Below, in pieces: positions 47,201 through 59,272 of a stretch of 64,000 bases of DNA. Source of the DNA: Hibiscus mutabilis (Eukaryota > Streptophyta > Magnoliopsida > Malvales > Malvaceae); NCBI GenBank assembly GCA_019671005.1, contig CM033714.1:83753909-83817908 (forward strand), given 5' to 3'. How positions within the stretch are numbered: the stretch's first letter is position 1; each line of letters opens with the position of its first letter. The translations under genes and the position numbers were made by a program. The notes beneath the pieces were generated by a model. That model did no database searches. It saw only the letters and a list, made by a program, of their open reading frames with translations, and was not told the DNA's origin.

Positions 47201-50066
47201 AGGGGCAGTGGGCAAGGCCTGCCTGGCTACTACTACATGCTGATGTGGGTCTGTTGGTGGGCCCCGGATGTCACTGTCCTGATTGTATGTATCCACGTGG
47301 CCACCAGTCACTTCCTCTTTGTCCATCAATGCTATCTTCATTTGGAAAAATTATTAGATGAATCGTCCGTGGTCTTAATCAATTAAGTTCGTTTATTTTA
47401 TTTTTTTAAGATGAATCATCACTTTTTTTCTACATGTAATTAGAAAGTGAATAATTATTAAATAGTTGTTTTGAGATAAATGAACTTAATTTGTTAAATC
47501 ACGAAAGATATAATAAACAAAGTTCTTCTAATAATTTTTCCTTCGTTTGATTTCTTCTAAAGTAACTCAATGAGTGATACAATTTAAAGGGGTGAAGTTT
47601 ATTATAGAATATTTGAAGTTAAACACGTATGTATTTTATTAAAGAATTAAAAATAAAATATGAATATATATATATATATATATTATCATATAATTATTTC
47701 AGTATACTTAAAAAAAACTTTGTCCAATCATATATCTCATTTAATAAATAAAAGAGAAATAATGGCCTAAGCGTGGATCGAATCTAAACATTGTCACATA
47801 ATGCGTGTGTATATATAAAGCGTGGCTCGCCTTGTGTTTCCTCTCTCTTTTTCTATTATTCTCACTTAGGGGAAGCTTATGTTTTGACTTGTTGGCCAAC
47901 ACCACTCGGATCAACCCATAAAGGATTGGCCCAGAAAGCTTAGAGCTGGTCCTTCAAAGGGGGCCTGTGGCTACTAATTTGGACATTGGCAAGAAAATGT
48001 AATTAACACCAAAAATATCATACAAAGAAATTGCGCATGATTTTTATCTAAATATTTTAAGTATTTATCCTAGTTTTTTTCTCTAATAATTTTAATTTTT
48101 TCTCTAACAATTCTGCACTGACTGCGAGTTTCTTTAATTTTTCTGCGTTAGCCGACGATTGGCAATTACTTAACTATTGGTTGACGATCGTCGGTGTTTA
48201 TTATTTTCTTATTTTTTTATTTTTTAATAAGAATCTCTACTTTTATGGCACATATTTTTTTGTCCTTGTGACACGCGTTTTCTTCTGTCCTTGTGACATA
48301 TTTTCTTTGTTTTTGTATTTTTACTTCATTTGTCCTTATGGCATGATTCAGCATACCGTAGCGGTCGGTCGTTGCTCGCATAAAGTTTTTAATCAACTCT
48401 GGTTCCTGATTATGATTTTTTCGGTGGTCACGGAAAGTTAGATCTCCACTTGGTTGATAGTTGTTTGCCGATATAACCAGTCCTGGGTAGCGAAACATTC
48501 TGCCTGATAGTCTGGATCACTCACCACTCCTTTTCATCAATTATCAGTCCCGATTAGATAAAAACAAGGAGATTCATGAAGCTTCTGAATTTTGATGGTA
48601 TGCTTATCTTCATAAAAAAATTATTTTTCTTTATTTTTGAGTTGTAAGAAATTTTGGTAAATTAGTCATATTATTTTCCTTCCTCGATACGTTATAATCG
48701 TGATATTTTCTATAATTATAATAAAAATTCAGTGGTCATATTAAAAAAAAAATCACCAATCATTATCCATATTAGAAAAAGTTGGAAAAACTCCAAAATT
48801 ACGATGCCACTTTTATTCTCATTTTTCGTACCAAACAAAGTCCGAAAGAGCGAGTAATTTCGTAATCACTTAGTATTGATTCATGTTTTTTTTTTTTAAT
48901 TTCCATCTAGACAATGTCTCCGGGCTTAAAAGAACATCATAATGTAATTTAGAAACAAAATTTTTTTGATCTTTTTTAGTGCTCTCACATTCGTATCAAT
49001 ATTAAAAGAATTAAATTTTATATTTTAATTATAATTTCTAAATTTTAAATCTTAACTTTAAACTCTAAATCATGTCAGAGGATTTTTATCCGTATTTTTG
49101 TTAGAGAAGACGTCGCTGTTGTGTCCTTTGTTGAATTTAATTTTTGAACAATCCTTTGTTGAATATTCAAAGTTGAAAGAAAGATGGAGCATTAAGGGGG
49201 AGTGTAATATCCCATTATACCAACCATGGATGTTATTGGGTTGGTGTGTGGTCCGGTTCTTATCAGAATTCGATGGTGTACTTTTTACGTTATAAATATG
49301 TATGCGTTTTGTTCTCTCTCGATGAATACGCATGCCGAGGACATCCACAATTATTACCTATCATCCTTGACTTCCATCCATGTTTTTCTAAAAAAATTTA
49401 CTAAAATATTGTTTTCAAGTTTTTTTTTCACAAATATGGTATAAGTTAAATTATTTTTTTAAATATTATACTTTTACAGTAGAAATAAAGATGATAGCAT
49501 TATATATCATCTTTAAATAGTAAATTATTATTTTTATTAAAAAATGATGAAGATAGACCACTTTACACAAAAAAATATTGTTCAAAGTCGGTAGGTATTG
49601 CTATCATCTCTATTTTTTATTCTAAAAAATCAAAATACTATTCAAAGTCGGTGGGTATTGCTATCATCTTCACTTTCATCGTAGCAAGTGCAATATTTAT
49701 AGAAATAATCTAGCTTGTGTCATATTTATAGGAAAAGAAGTTAGGTGCAATATTTGTGTAATTCCTCCGTTTTTTTTTTACAAAAAGGTCAAAATTTGTT
49801 CTGAACTTGTACGTTTAATCCTTCTATTAAAGGTGAGCATTTGAACGGGTATAGTAAAATAAATCGAGTTATTCGAGTTTAGGAGTCTGATTTTGTAATT
49901 TATATTTTATTTGAATTCTTTCGATTCGCAACGAATTTATGAAATTTTAGTCGAATCAAGTTGTTCGAGTTTTTGTGCAAATTTAATCGTAGGATTTTGT
50001 AACTTCTATTAAATGTAGTTTAGTCTATTTTTCTCCCCTACTTTCCATATTTAAATATTTATATAA
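47201..50066. other. Intergenic, no gene seen
   Basis: AT-rich, with (TA)n near 47664, a small palindrome CCGACGAT...ATCGTCGG near 48153-48193, a short CCCTAAA-like stretch near 49030, and two copies of a 60-bp-spaced unit with CAAAGTCGGTAGGTATTGCT (near 49583 and 49643). Confidence 0.5.
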
Positions 50067-50109
50067 ATGATATCATTGAATTTTTTTTTGACATTAAGAG
50101 TTATTATTT

Positions 50110-50725
50110 TCGTTCCTGAGTTTATCGAGAAGGAGGATTTTGTGATCGCTTGTGTGCGGTTTACTAACTTGATTAATGTTGTCAAGGATGACCGAGCCAT
50201 GCTGCCCTTGGGGCCAAGCATTGTAACAACCGATGAAAGTGTGGAGCTTCCCGGCGAGTGGTTAGGTTAAGGTAAATGTTGATGGGGTTGTAGATGCGGG
50301 GAATAAGATGGCTGCTATTGGGGTGTGATTCGAGGTGATAGTGAGTGGTTGTTTGATTTCTCTAAAAGTTTAAGTAGATACTTTGTGTTAGTTACGGAAC
50401 TTTGGACAATTTATTACGGGCTCCTTTGTGTCGAGACGGTTCTAGAATTGTTCTAGAATTGGATTGTGTCGAGACGGTTCTTTTGGTGCAAGGGACCGAG
50501 TCGAACCGTATTGAAAACGCTCTGGTTAATATGATTAAAGAGTTGTTGCTTGGGGATAAGGAGATTGTGGTGAAACAAATTAGTCGCTCGGTGAACTTGG
50601 TCGCTGATAAGCTTGCTGGAGTTTTGCGTGGCCAACAACCTATGGAGGTTCTTCATGCCTTTGAACCGATAGATCTACAACAACTGATAATGGGTGATTG
50701 GCAACATGTCACTGGTGTTGGTTAG
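50110..50725 (+). pseudogene. RNase H-like (RVT_3) fragment of a LINE
   Basis: Broken frames read GEWLG then VNVDGV, GVIRGDSEWLFDFSKSLSRYF, ELWTIYYGLL, VLELDCVETVLLVQGT and SRSVNLVADKLAGVLRGQ. This is the usual order of the RNase H domain at the end of plant LINEs. At least two frameshifts and stops break it, including a short repeated stretch (GTGTCGAGACGGTTCT twice, near 50427 and 50465). Confidence 0.75.
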
Positions 50726-51377
50726 TACTTGGTAGATTCTTTTGGCTATTTGCTGGGAGTTGAGTTGGGGTTGTTTTTAGTGCTTTAGTGAGGCGTTGTT
50801 TTTGCCGTAGTTTATTGGGGTGCGTTGATTGGTTATTTTTGTAACTACAATTACGTGTATTTTTTGCTTCCATTTAAGATTAAGAAAGTTTTTTTAAGGA
50901 GGGATGTAATTATATCTTTTTCCCTATTTAAATAAAGAACGATGTAGTTAAAGTCCAAGGATTATATTTACAACTAAAACAAAGAGTAATAACCTAATTC
51001 AACCTAAAAAGAAGAGTTGTGCTTTGGTGAGTTTGGAAAACCCTTTATTTTTCAGACACTGCCCATAACATTGAGAGCTGCTATGTTCCTTTGTGTATGC
51101 ATTCCCATATTATTATTTTCAGCTCCAGCGATTGCCGATCGGAGTTCACACATTGTATACAACCGTCTCATCTGGTTGACTTTCTTATACGGTGATCCCA
51201 CGTTACAATCGTAATAAGTAGCTGTCATTTGTATTCTTCGCACCGTTGACTAAACCCACATCTTATAATCATGTAATAAAGTATATGTATTTATGATCAT
51301 TATAGTTGGAGTCCGCTCGTTTTAAACATATACATTTTTATGTTTATTTATAATTATATAATTTCTTGAGTAAGTAC
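50726..51377. other. Intergenic, no gene seen
   Basis: It includes the probable untranslated end of the LINE fragment. No gene recognised. Confidence 0.45.
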
Positions 51378-51920
51378 ATTTGGCCGATTGTCCAAGCTAT
51401 TTATCTTTATTTCTTGATAATCCTTTAGGTCATGGGTTGATTGGTCCGAGTGGAGAGAAAAAAAGGATTGAACTAAAAAAAATTTCTAGTGATATCTATT
51501 TTCCCGGAGAAAGAGATAAGATATCTCGACACAGTAGCATCTTGATACCACCAGAAACGGGCAAAACAAACTCTGAGAAATCAAAAAAATTGAAAAAATA
51601 GATCTATGTCTAACGGGTCACACCTACAAAAAAAAAGTATTTTGTTTTGGTTCAACCTGTAACCCCATATGAAATATCGGACGGTATAAATTTAGCAACA
51701 CTCTTCCCCAAGATCCGTTTCGGGAAAAAGATAATATGCAACTTCTAGTTGTCAATTATATATTTTATGGAAATAAAAAACCGACTCGGAAAATTTTTGA
51801 TATAAATATTCAATTAATTCAAACTTGTCTAGTGTTGAATTGGGACCAAGACAACAAAAATTCTTCCGTCGAAGCGGTCTGTGCTTCCTTTTGTTGAAGT
51901 AAGGACAAACGGTTTGAGAG
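51378..51920 (+). pseudogene. rpoC2: Nuclear copy of a chloroplast rpoC2 fragment
   Basis: The frame reads LFLDNPLGHGLI, then RIELKKIS, DIYFPGERDKISRHSSILIP and ETGKTNSEKSKKLK. After stops and frameshifts it continues with KKYFVLVQPV, YEISDGINLATLFP, LLVVNYIFYGN and RTCLVLNWDQD. This is an internal part of the beta'' subunit of the plastid-encoded RNA polymerase. Flanking DNA is AT-rich nuclear intergenic sequence with an inverted-repeat element starting about 40 bp on, so it is a plastid-to-nucleus transfer and not functional. Stops, frameshifts and many substitutions show it is not recent. Confidence 0.85.
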
Positions 51921-51960
51921 TACCGACAATCATGCATTGATTTCATCCAAAATAATTATT

Positions 51961-52485
51961 GAGTTAATTACATTACACGTCCCAAAATTATGGTTTTTAT
52001 TTTAATTTAGTCCTTAAATTTTTGAACATTCAAAATTTATCTTTAAACTATGACTCTCATTCTAAATTAGCCACAAATTTTTGAACTTTTTAGTTTCATC
52101 CCTAAACTATTACTCATTCTAAATTGGTCTCCAAACTTTTGAATATTTTAATTTCATCCAAAATTATCAATACATGCTAATTATATCTCATGTTAATAAA
52201 AATGTTATAAAATTTATTAATTTTCATGTAAACATTGATGTGTATTAACTAATAATATGATGTGGCATAAACAATAATTTGAGTATGGAATTGAAATGAT
52301 CAAAAGTTGAAGGACCAATTTGGAATAAGGGTCATAGTTTGAGGATGAAATTGGCTAATTCAAAAGTTTGAGGACTAATTTAGAATGACAATCGTAGTTT
52401 GGAGATGAAATTAGAGTATACAAAAGTTTCGGGACGAATTTAGAATAGGACAATAATTTAAGGGGTGTGTGATGCAATTAATTCA
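51961..52485. mobile_element. Fold-back element of repeated units next to the plastid insertion
   Basis: The left end GAGTTAATTACATTACACGT and the reversed right end GAATTAATTGCATCACACAC are matching termini. Each arm contains two to three units of about 65-75 bp carrying AAATTTTTGAAC and CTAAACTATGACTC-like words, in opposite orientation in the two arms. No coding sequence is seen. Class unresolved, possibly Mutator-like. Confidence 0.6.
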
Positions 52486-52686
52486 TTTTTTTGCTAATTT
52501 AATTGAAATTGAATGAATCTTTATGTTAAACAGAATCCTACTTTAAAAATTATTCTTAAGAATCCACCATTACCTTATTGAATTATAACATTTATGTTGT
52601 AATTATTGCCTTGGCTCCCTTCAAAACTTAACTTTGCCGACACAATTGCTCTAAATCATTATCTTCACTTGGTAACTTTTTCTTTT
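52486..52686. other. Short intergenic stretch
   Basis: No feature seen. Confidence 0.4.
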
Positions 52687-53505
52687 AAAAAGGTTTAACC
52701 GTGAAATAGGTACTCAAATTATGTTTTTTTTTCAGTTAGGTGCCTAAACTATTTTTCGGGCCAAATTAGAACCTAAAGTTTTATTCCGTGACCCATTTAA
52801 GATTCACCATTAATTTCTACCGTTAAAGGACACGTGTCATCTTCTGAAAATTTTAAAAATTATATTAAAAATAAATAAAATCACTTAATTTTAAAAAATT
52901 CTCTAAGTTTTACAGATTTCACAAAACAGCCCCCAAATTCCAAAATCCCTAACTCCCCGAAACCTAAACCCCGATTTGGGCCGATTCTGCCGCCGCCCAC
53001 CACATCGGTCGCCGGACCATCATGACCATTTCCCCCAACACCCCGTCGTCGAAAATAGACCGACGCCGTGCGAATCGCCGAAATTGCCAAATAGTTCTTT
53101 CGAACGATTCGCGACGAACGGCAGCTGGAGGGGCGGAGAACGATGTGTGGGATTGTTCAGCGAGGGGAGGACGCTTCATTCTGTTGCTGGCAATACGGCC
53201 AACGCCGGCGGGAGTGATCGTATTTGGGAGGTTTAGGGATTTGAGGACTATTTTGGGACTATTTAAAAATTTTAGGATATATTTTTATTTTTATTTTGTT
53301 TTTATTAATTTTATTTATTTTTAATATAATTTTTGGAATTTTCAGGAGATGACACGTGTTCTTTAACGGAAAAAATTAACTGCGAACCTTAAATGGATCA
53401 TGGAATGAAACTTTAGGTCCCAATTTGGCTCGAAAAATAATTTGGGCGCCTAACTGAAAAAAAAAACATAATTTAGGCACTTATTTACCTATTAAGCCTT
53501 TAAAA
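52687..53505. mobile_element. Long-inverted-repeat element with GC-rich core (Pack-MULE-like)
   Basis: The left arm (to about 52905) and right arm (from about 53260) are inverted copies. They share ATAGGTACTCAAATTATG and its counterpart, GTTAGGTGCCTAAACT, CCAAATTAGAACCTAAAG, and ACGTGTCATCTTCTGAAAAT. The core at about 52920-53240 is GC-rich and unlike its surroundings, with open frames on both strands. Long terminal inverted repeats round a GC-rich core are typical of Mutator-like elements that capture host DNA. The origin of the core is not recognised and the target duplication is obscured by A runs. Confidence 0.6.
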
Positions 53506-54054
53506 AAACAATATTCTTTTTGATACACTTACCTTTCTTTTCTTCGCCAAGTCAAAATCATAAACGTTATATTTTTTATATGATTATCGACATCAAATTA
53601 GATATTGAAAAAAATCATTGTAAGAGTAATTATTTTAATTTGGTTAATTTTATTTATAATATTAAAATTTGAAATTGTTGGTCTTTCTTAGAGACTATCT
53701 TATTGTACCAATCTGTAGTTGATAATAATAAATACACAAATTATAATTGATACATTAATTTGGTGAAAGTCTATTAGAAGTCTATATACTATATCTAAAA
53801 AGTTTATTTTTATCCATATATTATGAAAATCAACATTTTGATCTATACATTATATTTAAAACTTCATTTTAGTTTCTATAAAAAAAGACATTTCAGTCCA
53901 TGTACGTTTGAAAAGTGAATATTTGGTCCTAAAAGTTTTAAAGTTCTAGCTAATTGGTTTTAATATTTTAGTTTAAACACCCTTTTAAGTTCACGACAAA
54001 TTTGAAATTGAGCAAATTTTCCTCTTGAAAAAGGAGTATGACCATATTTGGTAA
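53506..54054. other. Intergenic, no gene seen
   Basis: At 53770-53960 repeated words of the type TATATACTATATCTAAAA and TTTTAGTTTCTATA resemble one arm of the nearby fold-back elements. Confidence 0.4.
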
Positions 54055-54755
54055 ATAACGGTTTGAGTCAAAATTAGAAGTTTGAGTTAATATTAGAGTT
54101 TTGACCAGTCAAATCCGCTAATTTGGATGTTTGGTGAATAGCAGATTAGAATAGAGGATTGGAGTGAAACCTCTAATTTTGAAAAAGTTGCTAATATGAG
54201 CTTTTTAAAATTAGAGGTTTTGACATAAGAGTTATAAAAACAATTTTATCCTTAATAATGATAAAAAGTCTTCAAATAACCTAAATTTAATCTTTTATAT
54301 TTTAATCACTCACCCCCTGTATTTATATTGTGACATTTGTAAACTAATATTTTCCTTCTTCTTTTATTCTCACAAACTTGTATTTGTATTTAAATTTAAT
54401 AGCTAATTAAATTATATTAAAAATAATTATATAAATAATAAATCAATATATAGATCCTTCAAATATGCTTATTAATGCTATATTAAAAATATTTTTATAA
54501 TCTAATTAATATTAATAGATATAAAATATTGATAACTAATAAACTACTCAAACAAGTATCAAATATAATCATGTTCTTATACGTTATTTTGTTTGTTTAA
54601 ATAATCAAACAGCTATCAACTATCAGTTAATTTTACCAAACACTTTTATACAATCAACTAATACAATCCGCTAGTTAAATCAGCTAATACAATCAGCCAT
54701 CAACTCGCTTTTAATGATCAACTATTCGTTAATTGTCAAACAAAGCTAATATAAA
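54055..54755. mobile_element. Possible MITE-like element
   Basis: A left stretch with TTTGGTAAATAACG and GTTTGGTGAATAGC faces a right stretch with TTACCAAACACTTTTA and TTGTCAAACAAAGC, giving imperfect inverted ends. Short repeats of AATCAGCTAATACAATC lie near the right end. The ends are not firmly fixed. Confidence 0.35.
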
Positions 54756-55155
54756 TAAATAAAAATTAATTACAATGAAGTTGACATTTTTTCTGTCACG
54801 ATCGAAAATGTTTTGACATGTAATTGCAATCATTGTTTATAATTTTGGTACGTTCTTTCAATTAAATATTTACTCCCACTCTAAATCTCCAAATTCCAAG
54901 AAAATTCAACATGCTTTTTCAATTAAACATTTTATTTTTATATTTTGACATGTGATCACAATTATCGTAGGCAGGCGAAGACAATCGAGTTTGGAGCTAA
55001 AATAAAAATTAATTTTGTATTTAGCTTTTATAAGTATTTAAAGTATTTTGTAAAAGTTTACGATTTGAAATAGATTAATTTACTCGATTTTAAAATTGAA
55101 AGGGCCTTAAGAGTGTTTAAACTAAAAATATATAAGACAACTAACAAAAATTTTA

Positions 55156-55457
55156 GTGTCCGTTTGGTTTTAGAAAATAGAGTTTGTTTTCATTTTCATC
55201 TCCTTGTGAAATAGAAAACGTTAGATGAAAATGAAAACGTTGAAGAAAACATGTTTGATTGTGAAATTTAAAAATGTTTTGTAGAAAAAAAAACATAAAT
55301 ATTGAAAATTTAAAAACATACAAATGACGTTTTCACTATAAATGTTTTAGGAAAGTGAAAAATATGAAATCAATTTTTTTTTTAATTTTAACTTCATTTC
55401 AATACAGATTTGAATTCTTCTAATGCCATTTTTAAAATTTTATTTTATTTGATTATA

Positions 55458-55492
<35 letters not shown>

Positions 55493-55693
55493 TTTTAACT
55501 ATATTTTATTTTAATTATTTAATAATCATATGTTCATTTCTATTTTGAAAAACTAAATACTTAACATATTTTTACTAATTTTGAAAACAAATTTTCATCT
55601 CTGTTAACTAAGCATATTTTCTAATTTTTAGAAAATTTAAAATAAAAATTATTTTCTAAAATAAAAAAAATATTTTAAAAATCAAACGGACCC
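55156..55693. mobile_element. Tourist-like MITE, about 540 bp
   Basis: The left end GTGTCCGTTTGGTTTTAGAA and the reversed right end GGGTCCGTTTGATTTTTAAA are inverted repeats. The left flank is TTA and the right flank TAT, so the target duplication is decayed or off by a base. It holds a (TTA)n microsatellite near 55458-55487. Confidence 0.55.
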
Positions 55694-56403
55694 TATTTTG
55701 GACTAAAATGTTTATTTTTTCAAACATATGAATAAAAATATTTTTTAACATTTATTGTATAATGTCTATATTACTTGAGCCATCCCCCATAAATCCGAGG
55801 ATAATAAGAGCTTAAGCATGCTCAATTCTACTAATTTTATATATTGTACTAACAATATCAATTAAACTATATTTAATTGACAATTAAATTATTTTGTTAT
55901 AACGGAGAGATTACAATGAACTTTTTAAGTAATACACGAGTTTCTGATAAATCTTGACCCATTTAATTTTTATTTAATTAAATAAAACAAGGAGGATATG
56001 AAAAGGATCCTTGAAACGGATCCCATCATAAATTACAATTAATATTCACATCTCACAAAATAGAAAAGAGGGAATCTCGGTTCGATTGATAAGTATCTTT
56101 TTTCTTTCTTTCAAGTTTTTCCATTTTAAAGTCTACAGCTCACATCATTTCATTTCTGGCTTTCACACTTTATATTATAATATTATTCACTGTTCACACT
56201 TCACATCATCCCATGAAAATAAGGGTCAGCTGTTCTTTCTGTCACTCTATGTATATATTTCCATAATTGTATGTGGCCGACCTTGCTATCATTCATGTAT
56301 ATATATCCTGTTTGAAGAATACCCAGTTTTCATTCTTCTAAGGAAAACAATCTCTTTGTTTCTGTTTTGACAGAAACTTGTTGCAGAATTGCAGTAAGCA
56401 AAC
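55694..56403. other. Upstream flank of the nucleoside transporter gene
   Basis: No other gene is seen. The promoter and leader of the transporter must lie here; no single element could be fixed with confidence. Confidence 0.4.
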
Positions 56404-58475
56404 ATGACTATGGTTGATGGAGGAGATTCGCCTTCAAGGCTTGAGGTCTGTGTTTTTCTTCTTGTTCTTTGGTAGTATCAATGGAATTCAAGATTCTTCT
56501 TGGTTTAATTACATGTGTTATTCACTCGGTTTACTGTGAAAATTAATCAGGGAAAGCTTAGTGCCATAATCGTATGTTGGATTCTGGGATTTGGATCTCT
56601 CGTCTCTTGGAACAGTATGCTGACTATTGGAGATTATTACTATAATCTGTTCCCGGTAAGTGACATGTTCTGTCTCACTGTTTTTATGTTGAAGAAGCTA
56701 GAAATCTCTGCTGGTCCAATGATATTTTGTATGCATTTCAAGGACTACCATCCTTCCAGGGTGCTTACTCTGGTTTATCAACCGTTTGCAATCGGAACAA
56801 TGGCGATTTTGGCGTACAACGAATCGAAGATCAATACAAGGCGAAGGAACATATTTGGCTACTTCCTTTTCTTTGCAAGCACTTTCATGCTCATAGTGGT
56901 AAAGTTAACTACTCCCCTATTTGCATCCTTCATTCTCCTGGTCCTCCTATAATCTTTATATTTTGCAATCTGTTCTTTGATAGTTGGATTTAGCCACATC
57001 AGGGAGAGGAGGAATCGGACCGTTCATCGGTATATGTTCATTTGTTGCTTGTTTTGGGGTCGCAGATGCCTTTGTTCAAGGTGGAATTGTTGGTGATTTA
57101 TCTTTCATGCTCCCTGAATTTATCCAGGTTTTTAGTACTTCTATATAAACTTGTCAATTTTTATCCCAAGGTGTTCAGCAACAGATGTAACTGTTAATTG
57201 GTTGTTTTATTATTCAGTCCTTCTTTGCTGGTTTGGCTGCATCCGGTGCTGTGACCTCTGCTTTGAGATGTATCACGAAAGCAGCCTTCGACAATGCTAG
57301 CAATGGCCTTCGAAAAGGGACAAGTATGTTCTGCATATCAGTGCCATTCATTGATGCTAAACTGTAAACAAAACGCAGTATTCTGAGTCCATTGATTTTT
57401 ATTTTTCTTTTTTGCAGTGTTGTTTCTAGCCATTTCTACATTTTTTGAGTTCCTTTGCCTCTTGCTGTATACATATTACTTCCCTAAATTGCCAATAGTG
57501 AAGTACTTCCGCTCGAAGGCAGCCTCGGAAGGAGCAAAAACTGTGAAAGCTGATCTTGTAGCAGCTGGCATCCAAACAAAAGATGACCAAGTAATTGCTG
57601 CAACCTTATGCTATCATTGTATTTATCTAAAACCTTGTAACATTCATTAATCTATCATGTTTTTACAGCATGGAGACAGTGCTAATCAGTTTGAGAGGCT
57701 AAGTAACAAGCAATTATTCCTTCAAAACATAGACTACGGGCTTGACCTTTATCTGATATATGTCTTGACACTGTCGATTTTCCCCGGATTCTTGTACGAA
57801 AACACCGGTGAACACCAATTGGGTTCATGGTAAGTCCTCATTCACTGACTACAATAATTACAACCTTTGATAACTATTGTCATGTTTTAAAATTTGTCAC
57901 CTTTGTAAACTGATGATGAATACCTAATGGTTGGTATGTTTTTAGTTATATTCACCTGTCTTGGTAGTACCTTACAATCTGAGTACCTAATGGTTGGTTT
58001 GTTTTTAGGTATCCACTTGTTTTGATAGGAGCTTACAATGTGTGGGATCTAATATCAAGATATCTTCCCCTTGTGAAATTCCTGTACATAGAGTCCAGGA
58101 AAGGCCTTATGATTGCAATACTCTCACGTTTCCTCCTGGTCCCTGCTTTCTACTTCACCGCCAAGTACGGCGATCAAGGGTGGATGATATTTCTTGTATC
58201 GTTCCTCGGTCTAACCAACGGTCACCTTACAGTCTGCGTCATGACTGCAGCACCTAAAGGCTACAAGGTTAGTTTCAGCATACTCACTCGTAGCATGAAG
58301 TTTGCTAGAAATCTCAGTAATCTGTAATGAATAACTGTTGCTTGTTCTTCATTTTTGGCAGGGACCGGAGCAAAATGCATTGGGGAATATACTAGTACTA
58401 TGTTTACTGAGTGGAATATTTTCAGGGGTAGCTTTGGACTGGTTGTGGCTCATTGGTAAAAAGAATGCCTTTTAG
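56404..58475 (+). CDS. Equilibrative nucleoside transporter (ENT3-like)
   Basis: Nine exons with GT-AG introns join in frame: 56404-56445, 56551-56655, 56743-56898, 56984-57127, 57218-57323, 57418-57590, 57669-57829, 58009-58267 and 58362-58475. The product is 419 residues, the length of the Arabidopsis ENT3/ENT6/ENT7 group. ENT proteins are membrane proteins with about eleven helices that carry nucleosides. Seen are the first helix with VSWNSMLTIGDYY, HPSRVLTLVYQPFAIG, ADAFVQGGIVGD in helix 4, LAASGAVTSALR in helix 5, a hydrophilic loop after YFRSKAASEGAKT, SRFLLVPAFYF, and the family signature GLTNGHLTVCVMTAAPKGYK. Exon joins follow conserved phases. The first exon codes only 14 residues. 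The gene is complete and converges with the next gene. The intron before exon 8 carries a duplication. Confidence 0.93.
57921..58046 (+). repeat. 63-bp tandem duplication over a 3' splice site
   Basis: TACCTAATGGTTGGT, a T-rich tract, TTTTTAG and the first 37 or so bases of exon 8 occur at 57984 onwards. A diverged copy lies 63 bp upstream (57921), with TTTTTAG followed by TTATATTCACCTGTCTTGG in place of the exon start. The upstream copy has lost the coding sense and acts as intron. Confidence 0.75.
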
Positions 58476-59272
58476 AAAACAAACTCTCCCTTGGGAAGGG
58501 ATGAAATATCAGATTGATGTTTTAATTTGTTAGAATCAGGGCTGATATGGCCTTATCTTATTATATCAATTATTTATTGCTCCTTATAAATTTATCAATA
58601 GCAGAAATGACCAAGAAACACGAACTTTCTTAGTGCTTGAAGAAAAGTGTGAAAATGAAGTTATATCTGTAAAGACTTGAACTCGTATTTATGACACTTT
58701 TATGAAACAAAACTGAGATTTCCGGACAAGTAAGATCTAATGTCTTTTTATGAAGTTCTATCATATAATAAAGAAATAATTTCTGAAAAGTATGCTGTCT
58801 GCTTTAGCTCATAAACAGTAAAGAATCAAGAGATTCCAGCATTATCTATTAACAATATACACTAGGAAATGGCACTTGAAGCATCAGAGATATATACACA
58901 ATCCACAGCAAAAAAAATTCTTCAAAAATTTTCAATGCCTACATGAAATTGTTTGTCCCTCCAATTTGCAGGAAAGAAGAAGAAGAAGCTTTTGACACTT
59001 TATTCCTTCTTTGTGTTGTCCTCCCCTTTTTTACAGTTTTTACCTGTGATTCATGGGAGCTAGGATATGACAAAAATGAATAGTTAAGAAGTAACAAATA
59101 ATTACAGAAAGAATGTTAATTTCATATCAGCTTTAAGTTAAGAAAAGGATAGTCGGCGAAGCTTTTCAGGACCATTATATTCTAGGACTCTATCAAAATT
59201 GTTTTCTATAAACAGAAACACATGATCCCTCCAGAGGATGCATTCAGCAAAACATATGTTCAATACTATTTT
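58476..59272. other. Intergenic between two convergent genes
   Basis: About 800 bp that must hold both 3' untranslated regions. No gene and no canonical AATAAA close to the transporter stop. Confidence 0.5.
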
